From Haliscomenobacter sp041740695 (GTDB lineage Bacteria > Bacteroidota > Bacteroidia > Chitinophagales > Saprospiraceae): a stretch of DNA of 64,000 bases. The notes under the pieces are model-generated. The model did not search any database, had not been told where the DNA came from, and saw only the letters and a list, made by a program, of their open reading frames with translations. The stretch lies in contig NZ_JBGSLK010000006.1 in assembly GCF_041740695.1 (NCBI RefSeq), positions 41,590 to 105,589 on the forward strand. Reading direction: 5' to 3'. Of this stretch, positions 33,706 to 43,673 are shown piece by piece. The translations under genes were made by a program, and so were the position numbers. Position 1 is the first letter of the stretch; the number at the start of each line of letters is the position of its first letter.

Positions 33706-36700
33706 TCAATTGCGGATTATGGTGAGTGAATTTTTGAGAACAACTTCATCAAGTTCCAAAACATAGTAATATACACCAGGAGGAAGTGGCCTGCCATTGT
33801 AGCTTCCATCCCAGTCATTTTGATAATTATCTTGTTTAAAAACAATCCCGCCCCAACGATTGAATACCGTTATTTTAGTGGTGTTGAACAACTCCAGGTC
33901 ATTGAATTTTAGAACATCATTTTTCCCATCGCCATTAGGGGTGAATAAGTTGATCGGTTTGACCAATTCAGTGATATTGGAATAAACGCCAACAAAAACA
34001 GTATCCCTAAGTATACATTTGTTGTCATCCTGAATGCTTACAACAAAGTAGGTGCTATCCTTGGGTGCTACTTCAGGATTGGAGATTGTTTCGTTGCTTA
34101 ATTCAAATTCAGGTGTAGTCCATTGATACATCTTACCTCCGCTTGCTTGTAGTTTAAGTTTCCGGCCAACCAGTATGACGGTATCTTTTCCAGCGGAGCC
34201 ATTTACTTTGCGTACCTCGATTTGGGCATAGGCTGTATCGGTACCACAACGGTTTTCACTTATATAGCCATAAGTAGTATTAATATTGGGTTTGACCCGA
34301 ATTTTATCCGCTGTCAATGGTTTACTCGTATTGCTAGGGTCTAACCAACGCAGCGGACTGCCACCTTTTCCAACAAGTGTCGTAGAATCGCCCTGGCAAA
34401 TAAAACTGACAGTTCTGTCAATTGTCGCTACGGGTAAATTGAGTGCAATAACCCTAGTAGAGCCTTGTCCAATACACCCGTTTCGATCAGTAACAGTAAC
34501 TTGATACAAACCGGCGGTGGCCGCAGTGATTAACCCTGTAGTGGAGCCGGTATTCCATTTGAAAATTTGCCCCCAGGAGCGCACATCTAAGGCCAGGTTT
34601 TCATTGGGACAAATGGTATCCGTGGGTACCAAGCTCACTACTGGGTTGGCCCATAAAATCAAACGGGTACTATCTGTCGTTTGGCAACCAAATTCATTGC
34701 TCACTTTAACCCGGTATACTTTGGCGTCTTCAACCGTAATACTACCCACTTGGGCGCCAGTATTCCATTCATACATTTTTCCAGAACTCCTAACATCGAG
34801 GGTAGTTGTGGTGCCGGAACAAATGCGCAAGCTATCCGGTAGTGAAGGATTGGGGTTGTTGTAAAAAATTGTGCGCAGGCTATCCAACGTTTCACAGCCA
34901 AATTTATCGAGGTAATTAACGGTATAAAGGCCAGCTGTACTCAGTTGAATCATTGGGTCTGTGCTTCCATTGCTCCATGAGATGACCTTACCCAGTGAAC
35001 TTGCATCAACACCAATGGTTTTGCCAAGACAGGCCGTAAGTGGGTTGGGCCATTGACGGGCAATGGTTGGTCTATTCTCAAGTAATACGCTATCAACAGC
35101 TGAGCAACCCTGTTCATTACTGACCATTACACTGACGCGCCCTGCTTGGGCTACTTCAATTGTTCCAGTGCTGGCACCACTGCTCCAGCTAAATTTGGTC
35201 CCCAGTTTTGACACATCCAAGGTAACTGCCTTATTCGGGCAAAGGATCATTTTATCGGGAAGGTCTATTTTGGGGTTTGGAGCTATCGTGATGGTCGTAG
35301 AATCCAGAACGGAACAACCCTCTGGATTGGCAATAGATACACTATACATTCCCGATTTGCGTGGAACAATTGAGGCGCTGGTTTCGCCAGTGCTCCATAG
35401 ATACTTTAGAGGACCAGTACCCGCCACAATTTTTTTCGTATCTACTTCACAATCATTGATGACTCTGGGTAAAGTACGTTGAGGAGCTGCCTTGAAGGTT
35501 ATGGTTACACTATCGATAGATTGACAATTGGCGATGTTGCTTACCGTCACGGAATACAAACCAGATTTTGCGGATTCTATAGACGGTAATTTTTCATCGG
35601 TACTCCAGCGGTAACGGTAACCTACGGAGTCGACAACGCTTAGTTTGGCAATTTTTCCATTACAAAGAGATTGATCCGGCCCCAGGTTAACGACTGGTGC
35701 GGGTAAAAAGGCCACGCTAGAGCTGTCTTTTATCACGCAACCTTCAGCGTTCGTGAGTGTAACAATATAAAGTCCACTCTTTTTGGGTGAAATAATTGCA
35801 GTTGTATCGCCAGAACTCCAGTTGAATTTTATAGCCGTGGTGACGGGATTCAAAGTAATCGACTCTGATGCGCAACGGTTAACCTCAGAAGGGAGATTAC
35901 TAATCGGGAGTGCTGCAGTGGCGACTTCAGTACTTGTTGTGCTTCTACACCCTGCTGAATTACTGGCGTTGACTTGATAGATTCCTGCTTTCCGTACTGT
36001 GATACTGGCAGCCGTATCTCCGGTGCTCCAGCGGAAAAATTCTGCACTACCACCAGGTTTTAGTACCAGTGAGTCACCAAAGCACAAATTGGTTCTTAGC
36101 GGAAGTGAGACCATAGGTGGGTCCACAAAAGTGACTTTGATGCTATCTATACTGCTGCAATTGGTGGCATCGGTTAATTTAAGTTTATACCAGCCGGGAT
36201 TTTTCACTGCAAGGAAATAGGTGCTGTCTCCGGTGTTCCATTGATAAGTAGTTGCAAGGTTTTGAGGAGCACTAAGTTGAAGGCTATCACCTTTGCAGAT
36301 ATCCCGATTGGCACCCAATTCTAAAGCCGGACGGGCATTTACAACCAAGTCCACTCCTTTTTCATTGGTGCAACCAAAAGCGGTGCTTACGACAACACTG
36401 TAACGACCTGCTTTACTTACTGCGATAAAATTGGCTTTGGAACCGGTACTCCAGCTAAAGCTTGCACTTTTTACATTGGTGCTCACTTCAATCCGGGCAG
36501 TTTCCCCCTGGCAAATTTGTGGAGAAGAGGAGCTGAGGTTTACTTCTGGAATAATTTTTAGGTCTTTTATTTCAATGCTTTGTGTTTTTATACACCCTTT
36601 TAAAGAAACCGTTAACGTGTAAACTCCACCCGTTTCAGTGCTTAGTTTTGATCGACTGCTGATCACCCCCAAACTGTCGGTTGACCATTGAAATTTTGCA

Positions 36701-37230
36701 CCAATGACATCAATTTGTGGATTAAGTTCAATTTGAGGTTCATTGCAGGTGATGGTGTCCAGGGCTGGTAGTGTAAAATTGAAGTTTGGAGAGATGGCGT
36801 TTAACTGCTCGAGCCGATCGATCGCCAGGTTTTGGAAACCAGGATTTTGACTGTTTTCTATTCCTTCAAATTTAGTCGTGATCAAATCGTCTTCAATGGT
36901 ACACCCATTTGGTAAGATGATGCGAAATTTGAGAGGTTCATTGGACAAAAAACCTTCATCTCCCTCGGCTGTTTTGCCATAGACTTGCAGGATCACCGAT
37001 TTTTCCTGCCAGGTAATTTGGCCAGCGCACCTTAAGGTATCCGCAGATTCAAAAACGACAGAAATGATGCTGCCCTTAGGAAGGGCTTGCCCGTCCAGCT
37101 TGGGTACTCCCACTGGTATAAGGATAATGTGAGCATTCGGATTGGGTAAAACGCAGTCTTGTTGGGCGTAGCCCATAATATACAACCCTAACGCCAGCAA
37201 GGTTAGGTATAGTTTCCTCCATTTGAACAT
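33706..37230 (-). CDS. SprB-like repeat protein with gliding-motility C-terminal domain
   Basis: 1174 aa. Signal peptide (MFKWRKLYLTLLALGLYIMGYAQ); start ATG 37230 chosen over an in-frame GTG at 37281. From about residue 150 there are eleven Ig-like repeats of about 70 residues, each with a leading Cys-x-G/N, a central W(S/N)TG or WSSG, GxYxVTVxNxxGC, and a Ser/Asp-rich end. The C-terminal 90 residues (INLFTPNGDGKNDVLKF, VFNRWGGIVFKQ, NDWDGSYNGRPLPPGVYYY) are a type B T9SS sorting domain (CHU_C/gliding-motility family). Secreted to and anchored on the cell surface, likely with the PorP/SprF protein next to it. Confidence 0.9.
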   Translation of the reverse strand: MFKWRKLYLTLLALGLYIMGYAQQDCVLPNPNAHIILIPVGVPKLDGQALPKGSIISVVFESADTLRCAGQITWQEKSVILQVYGKTAEGDEGFLSNEPLKFRIILPNGCTIEDDLITTKFEGIENSQNPGFQNLAIDRLEQLNAISPNFNFTLPALDTITCNEPQIELNPQIDVIGAKFQWSTDSLGVISSRSKLSTETGGVYTLTVSLKGCIKTQSIEIKDLKIIPEVNLSSSSPQICQGETARIEVSTNVKSASFSWSTGSKANFIAVSKAGRYSVVVSTAFGCTNEKGVDLVVNARPALELGANRDICKGDSLQLSAPQNLATTYQWNTGDSTYFLAVKNPGWYKLKLTDATNCSSIDSIKVTFVDPPMVSLPLRTNLCFGDSLVLKPGGSAEFFRWSTGDTAASITVRKAGIYQVNASNSAGCRSTTSTEVATAALPISNLPSEVNRCASESITLNPVTTAIKFNWSSGDTTAIISPKKSGLYIVTLTNAEGCVIKDSSSVAFLPAPVVNLGPDQSLCNGKIAKLSVVDSVGYRYRWSTDEKLPSIESAKSGLYSVTVSNIANCQSIDSVTITFKAAPQRTLPRVINDCEVDTKKIVAGTGPLKYLWSTGETSASIVPRKSGMYSVSIANPEGCSVLDSTTITIAPNPKIDLPDKMILCPNKAVTLDVSKLGTKFSWSSGASTGTIEVAQAGRVSVMVSNEQGCSAVDSVLLENRPTIARQWPNPLTACLGKTIGVDASSLGKVISWSNGSTDPMIQLSTAGLYTVNYLDKFGCETLDSLRTIFYNNPNPSLPDSLRICSGTTTTLDVRSSGKMYEWNTGAQVGSITVEDAKVYRVKVSNEFGCQTTDSTRLILWANPVVSLVPTDTICPNENLALDVRSWGQIFKWNTGSTTGLITAATAGLYQVTVTDRNGCIGQGSTRVIALNLPVATIDRTVSFICQGDSTTLVGKGGSPLRWLDPSNTSKPLTADKIRVKPNINTTYGYISENRCGTDTAYAQIEVRKVNGSAGKDTVILVGRKLKLQASGGKMYQWTTPEFELSNETISNPEVAPKDSTYFVVSIQDDNKCILRDTVFVGVYSNITELVKPINLFTPNGDGKNDVLKFNDLELFNTTKITVFNRWGGIVFKQDNYQNDWDGSYNGRPLPPGVYYYVLELDEVVLKNSLTIIRN

Positions 37231-37305
37231 GTCAAAAGGTATTTGAGATGAAAAGAAGTGTGGAGCAAATGCTTTATTCACATTTGCTCCACGATAAAAC
37301 TCAAA

Positions 37306-40300
37306 TTACTGGATGATGAGTCGATGGGTTTGACTGTAATCAGCAAAGGTTACCTTGACCAAGTAGACACCTGGATTGATGTCTGCCAGTTGTAGCTCTT
37401 CTTTGTGACGCCCCTTATCGAGTTTCAATTTAAGCTCTGGGCGAATTAAGCGCCCCTGGACGTCAGTTACAGCGATAATCACCTGACTGCTCTGGATCAG
37501 ATCAAGATGCAACCAAGTGCTCTCTTGAGTTGGATTAGGTGCCAATAATACCTTTGACCGGAGCAGAGGAAGTGACACTCTACTCGTTTTTGCCCAAATC
37601 AAATCATTGGTACGATAAGTCAAAGAGGGCAATGAAACGTTGAGATCCTCCAACTTGAGCGTACTGCCATCAGGTGTTACAAAATGAACTTCAAATGCTT
37701 CATTTTCCCAGAGGCCATCCTTTTCACGAGTATAGGGATCATCACCCCAAATGATAACCTGCAAATTTTGACCAGTGAATGTTTGTTGTCCACGTAGCAC
37801 GCCTTGTTTATCCCAAACTTTAACTACAGATTCGATCGGGAGCTGAGTTAATAATTCTTTATAAAACAGAATAGACGCGTTGTGTGCGGTAATGACTTGG
37901 GCTTCGTCACCGCGTAGTTCGGGTACAATTGGGTCTCTCAACGCAGTACAAGTTGCCCCACCACAATTCAGCAATAACTGACGTTTGGTTCCGTTGCGGA
38001 TTTGTACCTGAAAGGCCTGCCCTGGTTGCATGCAAATCTCATCAGGAGAAGAAAAGCCTGGAATATAGGTATTGGTCAAACTTTTAACCGCTGTAATGCC
38101 TAAGGCAGGGTCGGAAAATATTTCACCAACAGGTCGGTTTACGTCACAGAAGTACGGCACAATCTGCCAACCTTCCCGGAGTGGAATGGACACCTGATTT
38201 GGGTCAATTCTGCTACCTGGAATGGAAAGGGTGACATCATTTTTGGCTTTGACAAAATAGCCCTGTAAGATGTCCCAATTGCCCAAATCGTTGGAAAATC
38301 CTGGAACGAATGAAGCTGATATAGACTTCACCAACTGAATTTGATCAATAATAGGCTGGAAAACCACCTCCATATCGGGAGCCTGCGGAGTAACCTTTGA
38401 ACTAATCAGATTCCAGCCCTTCTTCAGGAGAATGTCATGGGTGGCATTGTTTCCGGAGCGAAGTTTACCAATTGCACTGAGTGCCTGGTTTTTGAATTTA
38501 TCCGTTGCGTCAACAAACGCATTGCCAATGGCAGTGCCAATAGAGAGATAGTCAGCGTTTACGTCGTAAACTTGTTGATCTGCGGCACGCCAAACTTTGA
38601 GGACCAAAACTTCTCCATCCTTGAACCCTTCTTGTTCATTGGGCGTACTTGGGTCATCTCCATTTACGGTGATCAAGGTGTTTTTGTCTTCCCAGATTTT
38701 TTTGCCAGCAATAACCAGCGTACCGTTTGATGCTTTATAGAAAAAGCCAAAATAATCTCCAACTTGTAATGGATTTCCTCCGACCTCTGCATCAACATTG
38801 CGTAGCACCGCAACCGTATGACTCAGTAAAGAAGAAGTAGGTTCACCCCAAGGAGGAGTACCACCACCTGTGCCCCCAGAACCGCCTGCTTCTTGATTGA
38901 TCTGAATGCTAACCCGGTTTCCACTACATGAAAGTGAAACTGTTCCAGATCTTGCTTGGGTTGAATTATTAGGATCAACTTGAATTCTTAACAAATTTGT
39001 ACCTAATAAGGTGGTTACTCTAAGCCACGAAACGCTTGGTGTTGCCACATTCCAAGTTGAATTGGCCGTAACTGTTACCGTTTGTTCGCCTCCTGTTTTG
39101 GAGAAATTTAGCGTGCTAGGACTTACGGATAGCTGGCAGCTCTGTTGGCCACATGGAATTCGGACACAACAGTATCTCCAGGTCTGGCTGATTGGATCGT
39201 AGTAGCGCACCGAAATGATGCGATCAACGCAAGGTGTAGGCGCAGGCACACTGATTACTCTTACATTTTGGTTGAGTACGGCACCATTGTTGTTGTCGTC
39301 TAGCCAAACAATCTGGTTGGCATTGCCATCATCCAGTGATAGTTCATAATTGGAGCCAGTAACATTGTACACCAAAGATTGGCAGTTAAACGGATCACAA
39401 ATTACGATGCGTTGGCAGCAGAAATACCAGGTGCCATTCTTATAGTAACGAACACTAATGGTGCGGGTAATGCAGTTGCCATTGCTTGGTGGTCGTACAA
39501 ACGTTGAGATCAAACCTTCACCGATGTCTTCATTGGTCTCGTCAATGGTCCAGGTTTGATTGGAGGTGCCTGGCTCATCGAGCGTGAATTGGTATCCTTG
39601 CTCTGAATATTTGTAAATAATTGGATTACAATTAAAAGGATTGCACAACCAAATTTTTCTGCAACAAGTATAGACCTGCCCATTCAAAGTGTATTGAACA
39701 ACAAAGGTTCGGACTTGACAGTCGGCCAATGGCCGCAACCCCCCAATGGTCACCCCTGTTCCCAATTGCTGCCCGGTTTCAAGTACAGACCAACTGATAT
39801 TTGAAGCCCCAGCTTGACTCAATGTAAACTGAAAACCAGTATTTTCAAAGTACCGGTAGGCAATGAGGTTACAATTGTCGTTGGTGCAACTCGGTGGGGG
39901 TGTTCCACATTTGATCAATACACAACAATATCGCCAGGTACGACTGATCGGATCATAGTAACGTACTGAAATGAGTCGGTCACGGCAAGGTGTCGGAAGT
40001 GGAACAACGGTCGTCGGAGTACCTGTAACCAAAACCTGGCTGTTGTTGTCGTCATCCAGCCAGGAGATTTGCTCCGCGTTGGTATCATCCAGGGTAAGCT
40101 CATATCCATTGGATTGGGTGACGTAACGAATGACATTACAGGACAATGGATCACAGAGTCGAATCCGCAAACAACAAAAATACCAGATTCCATTTTTGAA
40201 ATAACGGACACTGATCGTATAATTCACACAATTACTAGGCGGCCGTACATATTGGGTATTTAAACCAGTTCCAATGTCTTGTCCCGTTTCATCTATGGTC

Positions 40301-43300
40301 CAGCTTTGACTAGTGGTGCCTGGCTCCGTCAAAGTAAATTGGAACCCTTGATTAGGGACGTAACGATAAACGATGGGGGTGCAATCCAGAGGGTTACACA
40401 ACCAAATACTCCGGCAACAAATGTACCAGCGGCCATTCCAAAAATAACGTACAGATATTGTTCTACGAATACATGTTCCCGGAACAGGCAACAAGGATGA
40501 TGCATTGCCAGTTCCAAGATTTTGACCAGTATCATCCACAATCCAGCTGATGTTGCTCGCACCTGGTTTGTTTAAGTCAAATTGATATCCACTGGATTCG
40601 ACGTTTGATACGAAGCGATAGTCAAAGTCGTAGCAATCAAAAGGATTACACAACCAGATGGTCCGGCAGCAAATGTACCATCGGCCATTCCAATAGTATT
40701 TGACGGTGATGGTGCGGAAAACGCAAGTACCAGGTCGTGGCAGTAAATTTGAGGTTGAGCCGCTGCCCAAGCCTTGGCCTGTATCATCTACAATCCAGCT
40801 GATGTTGCTGGCTCCGGTACGATTGAGCCGAAACTGGAACCCATCAGAAGTTTGACTGTACAAATAATCGAAATCAAAACATTCAAAAGGGTTGCTGACA
40901 TAGACGTTGTAACAGCAGTATTCTAAACAACCGCTGGCATTGATGTATGGAAAACAAACTTCATAGTTGCCAACAGAAGGAAAAGTATACTCGAAATTAT
41001 TGCCAGTCGCGTAGCTGATTTCTTGGTTGTTGACCAACCATCTTCGACCTGGAGCTATACTTTGGGTACTGCTAAAGGCAAATTTCAAACTTCCTCCCGT
41101 ACCAGTATAACGGTAGGAAATTGAACCACAATTGTAGTTTTTTTGAGCTTGTTCACAACAATTAACAGAAAGCTGAAAAGCACCTGCGGAGCTGACAAAT
41201 TGGCCATCTACTACAATGTAATAAGTACCTGGATCAAGGGTTATTGTAATGGCCTCCTGGTTAGTGGTGCGATTGTCCGAAGAACTTTCGGCAACACATT
41301 GACTTGTAGCGCCAAATTGAATATTGTTACATTCTCTCAATAAAAAAAGGTCCAGATCCAACCCTAAAGTTTGGATGGCCATATTGATGGTAACTGGAGT
41401 ACGTTGGCTCAACGTAAACTTATAGGCTTTTTCTGGCCCAACAAAAGTCGATGCAGTAAGACAATTGTAGGAACTAAGAATGTTTGTTTCAGCAACAGTA
41501 GATCCACTCAAGGTAGTTCCACAATTTATCGGAGTTGCTTTTTCACAAATACTCCCGTTTTGCCCACAACTTACGGAGATCTGGAAGGCCCCCATCGAAG
41601 TGGTAAATTGCCCATCAACGATGATGTAATAGGTTCCAGGATCGAGGATTCGAGTGATGTTTTCCCGATTGGAAATGCGATTGTCCGATGAACTTTCGGC
41701 AATACAGATGTCACCTGAAACTTTGAAAACGTCATTCTCTCCTGAAAAATAGTTACAAACATCACCTAAAAGGAACAAATCAAGATCTAAACCTGCATTT
41801 TGGATGGCTAGGTCAATACTTACCGAAGTCCGCTGGGTTAAGACCAATTTGTATACCTTTTCAGGACCCAATAGGGTAAATCCTCCTAAACAGTCGTATT
41901 CCCGGAGCAAATTACTCTCGTTGACTGTAGTGCCGTTTAAGGTGTTGCCACAACTGATGGGCATTGCCTTAGAACAAATACTTCCACCTTCATTGCCTCC
42001 ACAAACCAGTGATAGCTGGAATGCACCTTGGGAGTAAGAAAATTGCCCGTCAATAACAATGTAATAGGTGCCAGGGCCTAAGGTTTTAGTAATATTCTCG
42101 CGGTTGGAACTGCGATTGTCCGAAGAACTCTCAGCAATGCAGATGTCACCGGAAACTTTAAAAACATCATTCTCTCCTGAAAAATAGTTACAAACATCTC
42201 CCATTAAAAATAAATCCAAATCAAGACCGGAGGTTTGAATGGCCAAAGCGATTGAAACTGTTGTGGTTTGAGTTAAAGTGAATTTATACACTTTCTCTGG
42301 GCCAACTAAAGTAAACCCACCCAAACAGTCATAATTTTGCAGTTGATTGGTTCCGCCTACAGTTGTGCTATTGACCGTATTGCCACAACTGATGGGAACG
42401 GCTTTGGAACAAATACTCCCGCCACCTTCTCCACCGCCTCCGGTATTGCCACAATTTAAAGACAATTGGAAGGAACCCCTGGAGGTAGAAAATTGACCAT
42501 CAATGACGATATAATAAGTACCTGGGTTTAAGGTTTTTGAAATAACCTCTTTATTGGACAATCGGTTATCACTTGAACTTTCAGCAATACATGAATTGTT
42601 ACCACACCCGGAAAGCAAAAAAAGATCAAGGTCAAGACCTTGAGCCAGTATACTCATGTCCAAAGTTACCGTAGTCGTTTGGCTGAGTGTAAAGGAATAA
42701 ACCTTTTCTGGGCCAACTAAAGTAGACGCTGTTAAACAATTGTAGCTGCTTATGATATTGGTTTCGGAATTGGTACTGCCAGAAGTAGTACTCCCACAAT
42801 TGATAGGAGTGGCTTTTTCACAAATATTACTCGGAGAACCCCCTCCTCCTTCGCCACCCCCGCCAGTGTTTACATTGCTGCAGCTCAACGACAATTGAAA
42901 GGAGCCTCTGGAAGTGCTATATTGACCGTCTACCACAATGTAATAAGTTCCTTCTTCCAGATAAGTGCTGATGTTTTCCAGATTGGAACTGCGATTGTCT
43001 GCACTACTTTCAGCAACACAATTACGGACTTCCCCGCTGCAGCCATCAAATATAAATACATCCAAATCAAGCCCTAATGCCTGGATAGCCATTCTGACAT
43101 TAACCGTCGTTGCTTGGCTAAGGGTAAAAGAATATACTTTGTCTGGACCGACTAAACTAGAAGGTAAACAATTGTAACTGGATATCGAATTTGTTTCCGA
43201 AGAAGTACTGCTATTTATGGTGTTCCCACAACTAATCGGGATAGCCTTTGTACACAAACCTTCAAATATAATCCCTTCCTCATCTACGACAACATATTGT

Positions 43301-43659
43301 GGGGATTCCAAATTTATTCCATTTGTCCGGATTTCATATTCCCCAGGATCATTTACCCTTAGCTTTGTTGAGGTTTCAAAGGGTACTAAAGCTTGTGTAC
43401 AAATGGTATTCGTTGTACGACTAACCGCTACATCAAGATCAATGTACCTTCCACTTACACTTACTTTTGTAATGGTGGCACCAGTGTAACAACCGTTGGG
43501 AAAGTAACCCTTTAAGGTTATGCTGAAATCCCGAACAACCAAAGGTGTGCCAGGATCAACAATAACCTCGGTGACTGTCTGTGCCCCGGTCAAATTAATG
43601 ATGGACATGAATGACCATACCAAGAGGAAAAGTCTAAGCATAATGTTTGTTTTTAGCAT
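37306..43659 (-). CDS. Giant T9SS surface protein: PPC domains, di-cysteine repeats, BACON
   Basis: About 2117 aa from ATG 43659 (MLKTNIMLRLFLLVWSF signal; MLRL at 43641 also possible). Order: a 110-aa N-terminal domain with FPNGCYTGATI, shared with the 735-aa protein; five PPC domains (ICEKATPINCG ... VGPEKVYSFTL ... GLDLDLFLL ... PGTYYIVIDGQF); one divergent then seven clear repeats of about 82 residues (about 40,900-39,160) with NGRWYICCRSIWLCN; a BACON domain (SVSPSTLNFSKTGGEQTVTV); an undescribed 500-aa region; and a type A T9SS tail (LLAPNPTQESTWL ... INPGVYLVKVTF). Predicted secreted or surface-anchored adhesin-like protein. It starts 15 nt after the LuxR-type gene. Confidence 0.88.
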   Translation of the reverse strand: MLKTNIMLRLFLLVWSFMSIINLTGAQTVTEVIVDPGTPLVVRDFSITLKGYFPNGCYTGATITKVSVSGRYIDLDVAVSRTTNTICTQALVPFETSTKLRVNDPGEYEIRTNGINLESPQYVVVDEEGIIFEGLCTKAIPISCGNTINSSTSSETNSISSYNCLPSSLVGPDKVYSFTLSQATTVNVRMAIQALGLDLDVFIFDGCSGEVRNCVAESSADNRSSNLENISTYLEEGTYYIVVDGQYSTSRGSFQLSLSCSNVNTGGGGEGGGGSPSNICEKATPINCGSTTSGSTNSETNIISSYNCLTASTLVGPEKVYSFTLSQTTTVTLDMSILAQGLDLDLFLLSGCGNNSCIAESSSDNRLSNKEVISKTLNPGTYYIVIDGQFSTSRGSFQLSLNCGNTGGGGEGGGSICSKAVPISCGNTVNSTTVGGTNQLQNYDCLGGFTLVGPEKVYKFTLTQTTTVSIALAIQTSGLDLDLFLMGDVCNYFSGENDVFKVSGDICIAESSSDNRSSNRENITKTLGPGTYYIVIDGQFSYSQGAFQLSLVCGGNEGGSICSKAMPISCGNTLNGTTVNESNLLREYDCLGGFTLLGPEKVYKLVLTQRTSVSIDLAIQNAGLDLDLFLLGDVCNYFSGENDVFKVSGDICIAESSSDNRISNRENITRILDPGTYYIIVDGQFTTSMGAFQISVSCGQNGSICEKATPINCGTTLSGSTVAETNILSSYNCLTASTFVGPEKAYKFTLSQRTPVTINMAIQTLGLDLDLFLLRECNNIQFGATSQCVAESSSDNRTTNQEAITITLDPGTYYIVVDGQFVSSAGAFQLSVNCCEQAQKNYNCGSISYRYTGTGGSLKFAFSSTQSIAPGRRWLVNNQEISYATGNNFEYTFPSVGNYEVCFPYINASGCLEYCCYNVYVSNPFECFDFDYLYSQTSDGFQFRLNRTGASNISWIVDDTGQGLGSGSTSNLLPRPGTCVFRTITVKYYWNGRWYICCRTIWLCNPFDCYDFDYRFVSNVESSGYQFDLNKPGASNISWIVDDTGQNLGTGNASSLLPVPGTCIRRTISVRYFWNGRWYICCRSIWLCNPLDCTPIVYRYVPNQGFQFTLTEPGTTSQSWTIDETGQDIGTGLNTQYVRPPSNCVNYTISVRYFKNGIWYFCCLRIRLCDPLSCNVIRYVTQSNGYELTLDDTNAEQISWLDDDNNSQVLVTGTPTTVVPLPTPCRDRLISVRYYDPISRTWRYCCVLIKCGTPPPSCTNDNCNLIAYRYFENTGFQFTLSQAGASNISWSVLETGQQLGTGVTIGGLRPLADCQVRTFVVQYTLNGQVYTCCRKIWLCNPFNCNPIIYKYSEQGYQFTLDEPGTSNQTWTIDETNEDIGEGLISTFVRPPSNGNCITRTISVRYYKNGTWYFCCQRIVICDPFNCQSLVYNVTGSNYELSLDDGNANQIVWLDDNNNGAVLNQNVRVISVPAPTPCVDRIISVRYYDPISQTWRYCCVRIPCGQQSCQLSVSPSTLNFSKTGGEQTVTVTANSTWNVATPSVSWLRVTTLLGTNLLRIQVDPNNSTQARSGTVSLSCSGNRVSIQINQEAGGSGGTGGGTPPWGEPTSSLLSHTVAVLRNVDAEVGGNPLQVGDYFGFFYKASNGTLVIAGKKIWEDKNTLITVNGDDPSTPNEQEGFKDGEVLVLKVWRAADQQVYDVNADYLSIGTAIGNAFVDATDKFKNQALSAIGKLRSGNNATHDILLKKGWNLISSKVTPQAPDMEVVFQPIIDQIQLVKSISASFVPGFSNDLGNWDILQGYFVKAKNDVTLSIPGSRIDPNQVSIPLREGWQIVPYFCDVNRPVGEIFSDPALGITAVKSLTNTYIPGFSSPDEICMQPGQAFQVQIRNGTKRQLLLNCGGATCTALRDPIVPELRGDEAQVITAHNASILFYKELLTQLPIESVVKVWDKQGVLRGQQTFTGQNLQVIIWGDDPYTREKDGLWENEAFEVHFVTPDGSTLKLEDLNVSLPSLTYRTNDLIWAKTSRVSLPLLRSKVLLAPNPTQESTWLHLDLIQSSQVIIAVTDVQGRLIRPELKLKLDKGRHKEELQLADINPGVYLVKVTFADYSQTHRLIIQ
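39150..41140. repeat. DNA encoding eight di-cysteine repeats with a duplicated triplet
   Basis: The repeats in the giant protein fall into three types by their central motif: A (SWIVDDTGQ), B (SWTIDETGQ), C (SWLDDDNN). Their order is A A B C A B C, after one divergent unit, so an A-B-C block of about 250 residues was duplicated. Each ends with Y-x-CC and a trailing C-N/D-P. Confidence 0.85.
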
Positions 43660-43673
43660 TGTTATTTTGTGGG

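Noticed and set aside
37306..43659. CRISPR-like array suggested by repeated DNA
   Set aside because: The repeats are in frame, about 246 nt long, diverged, and encode protein domains.
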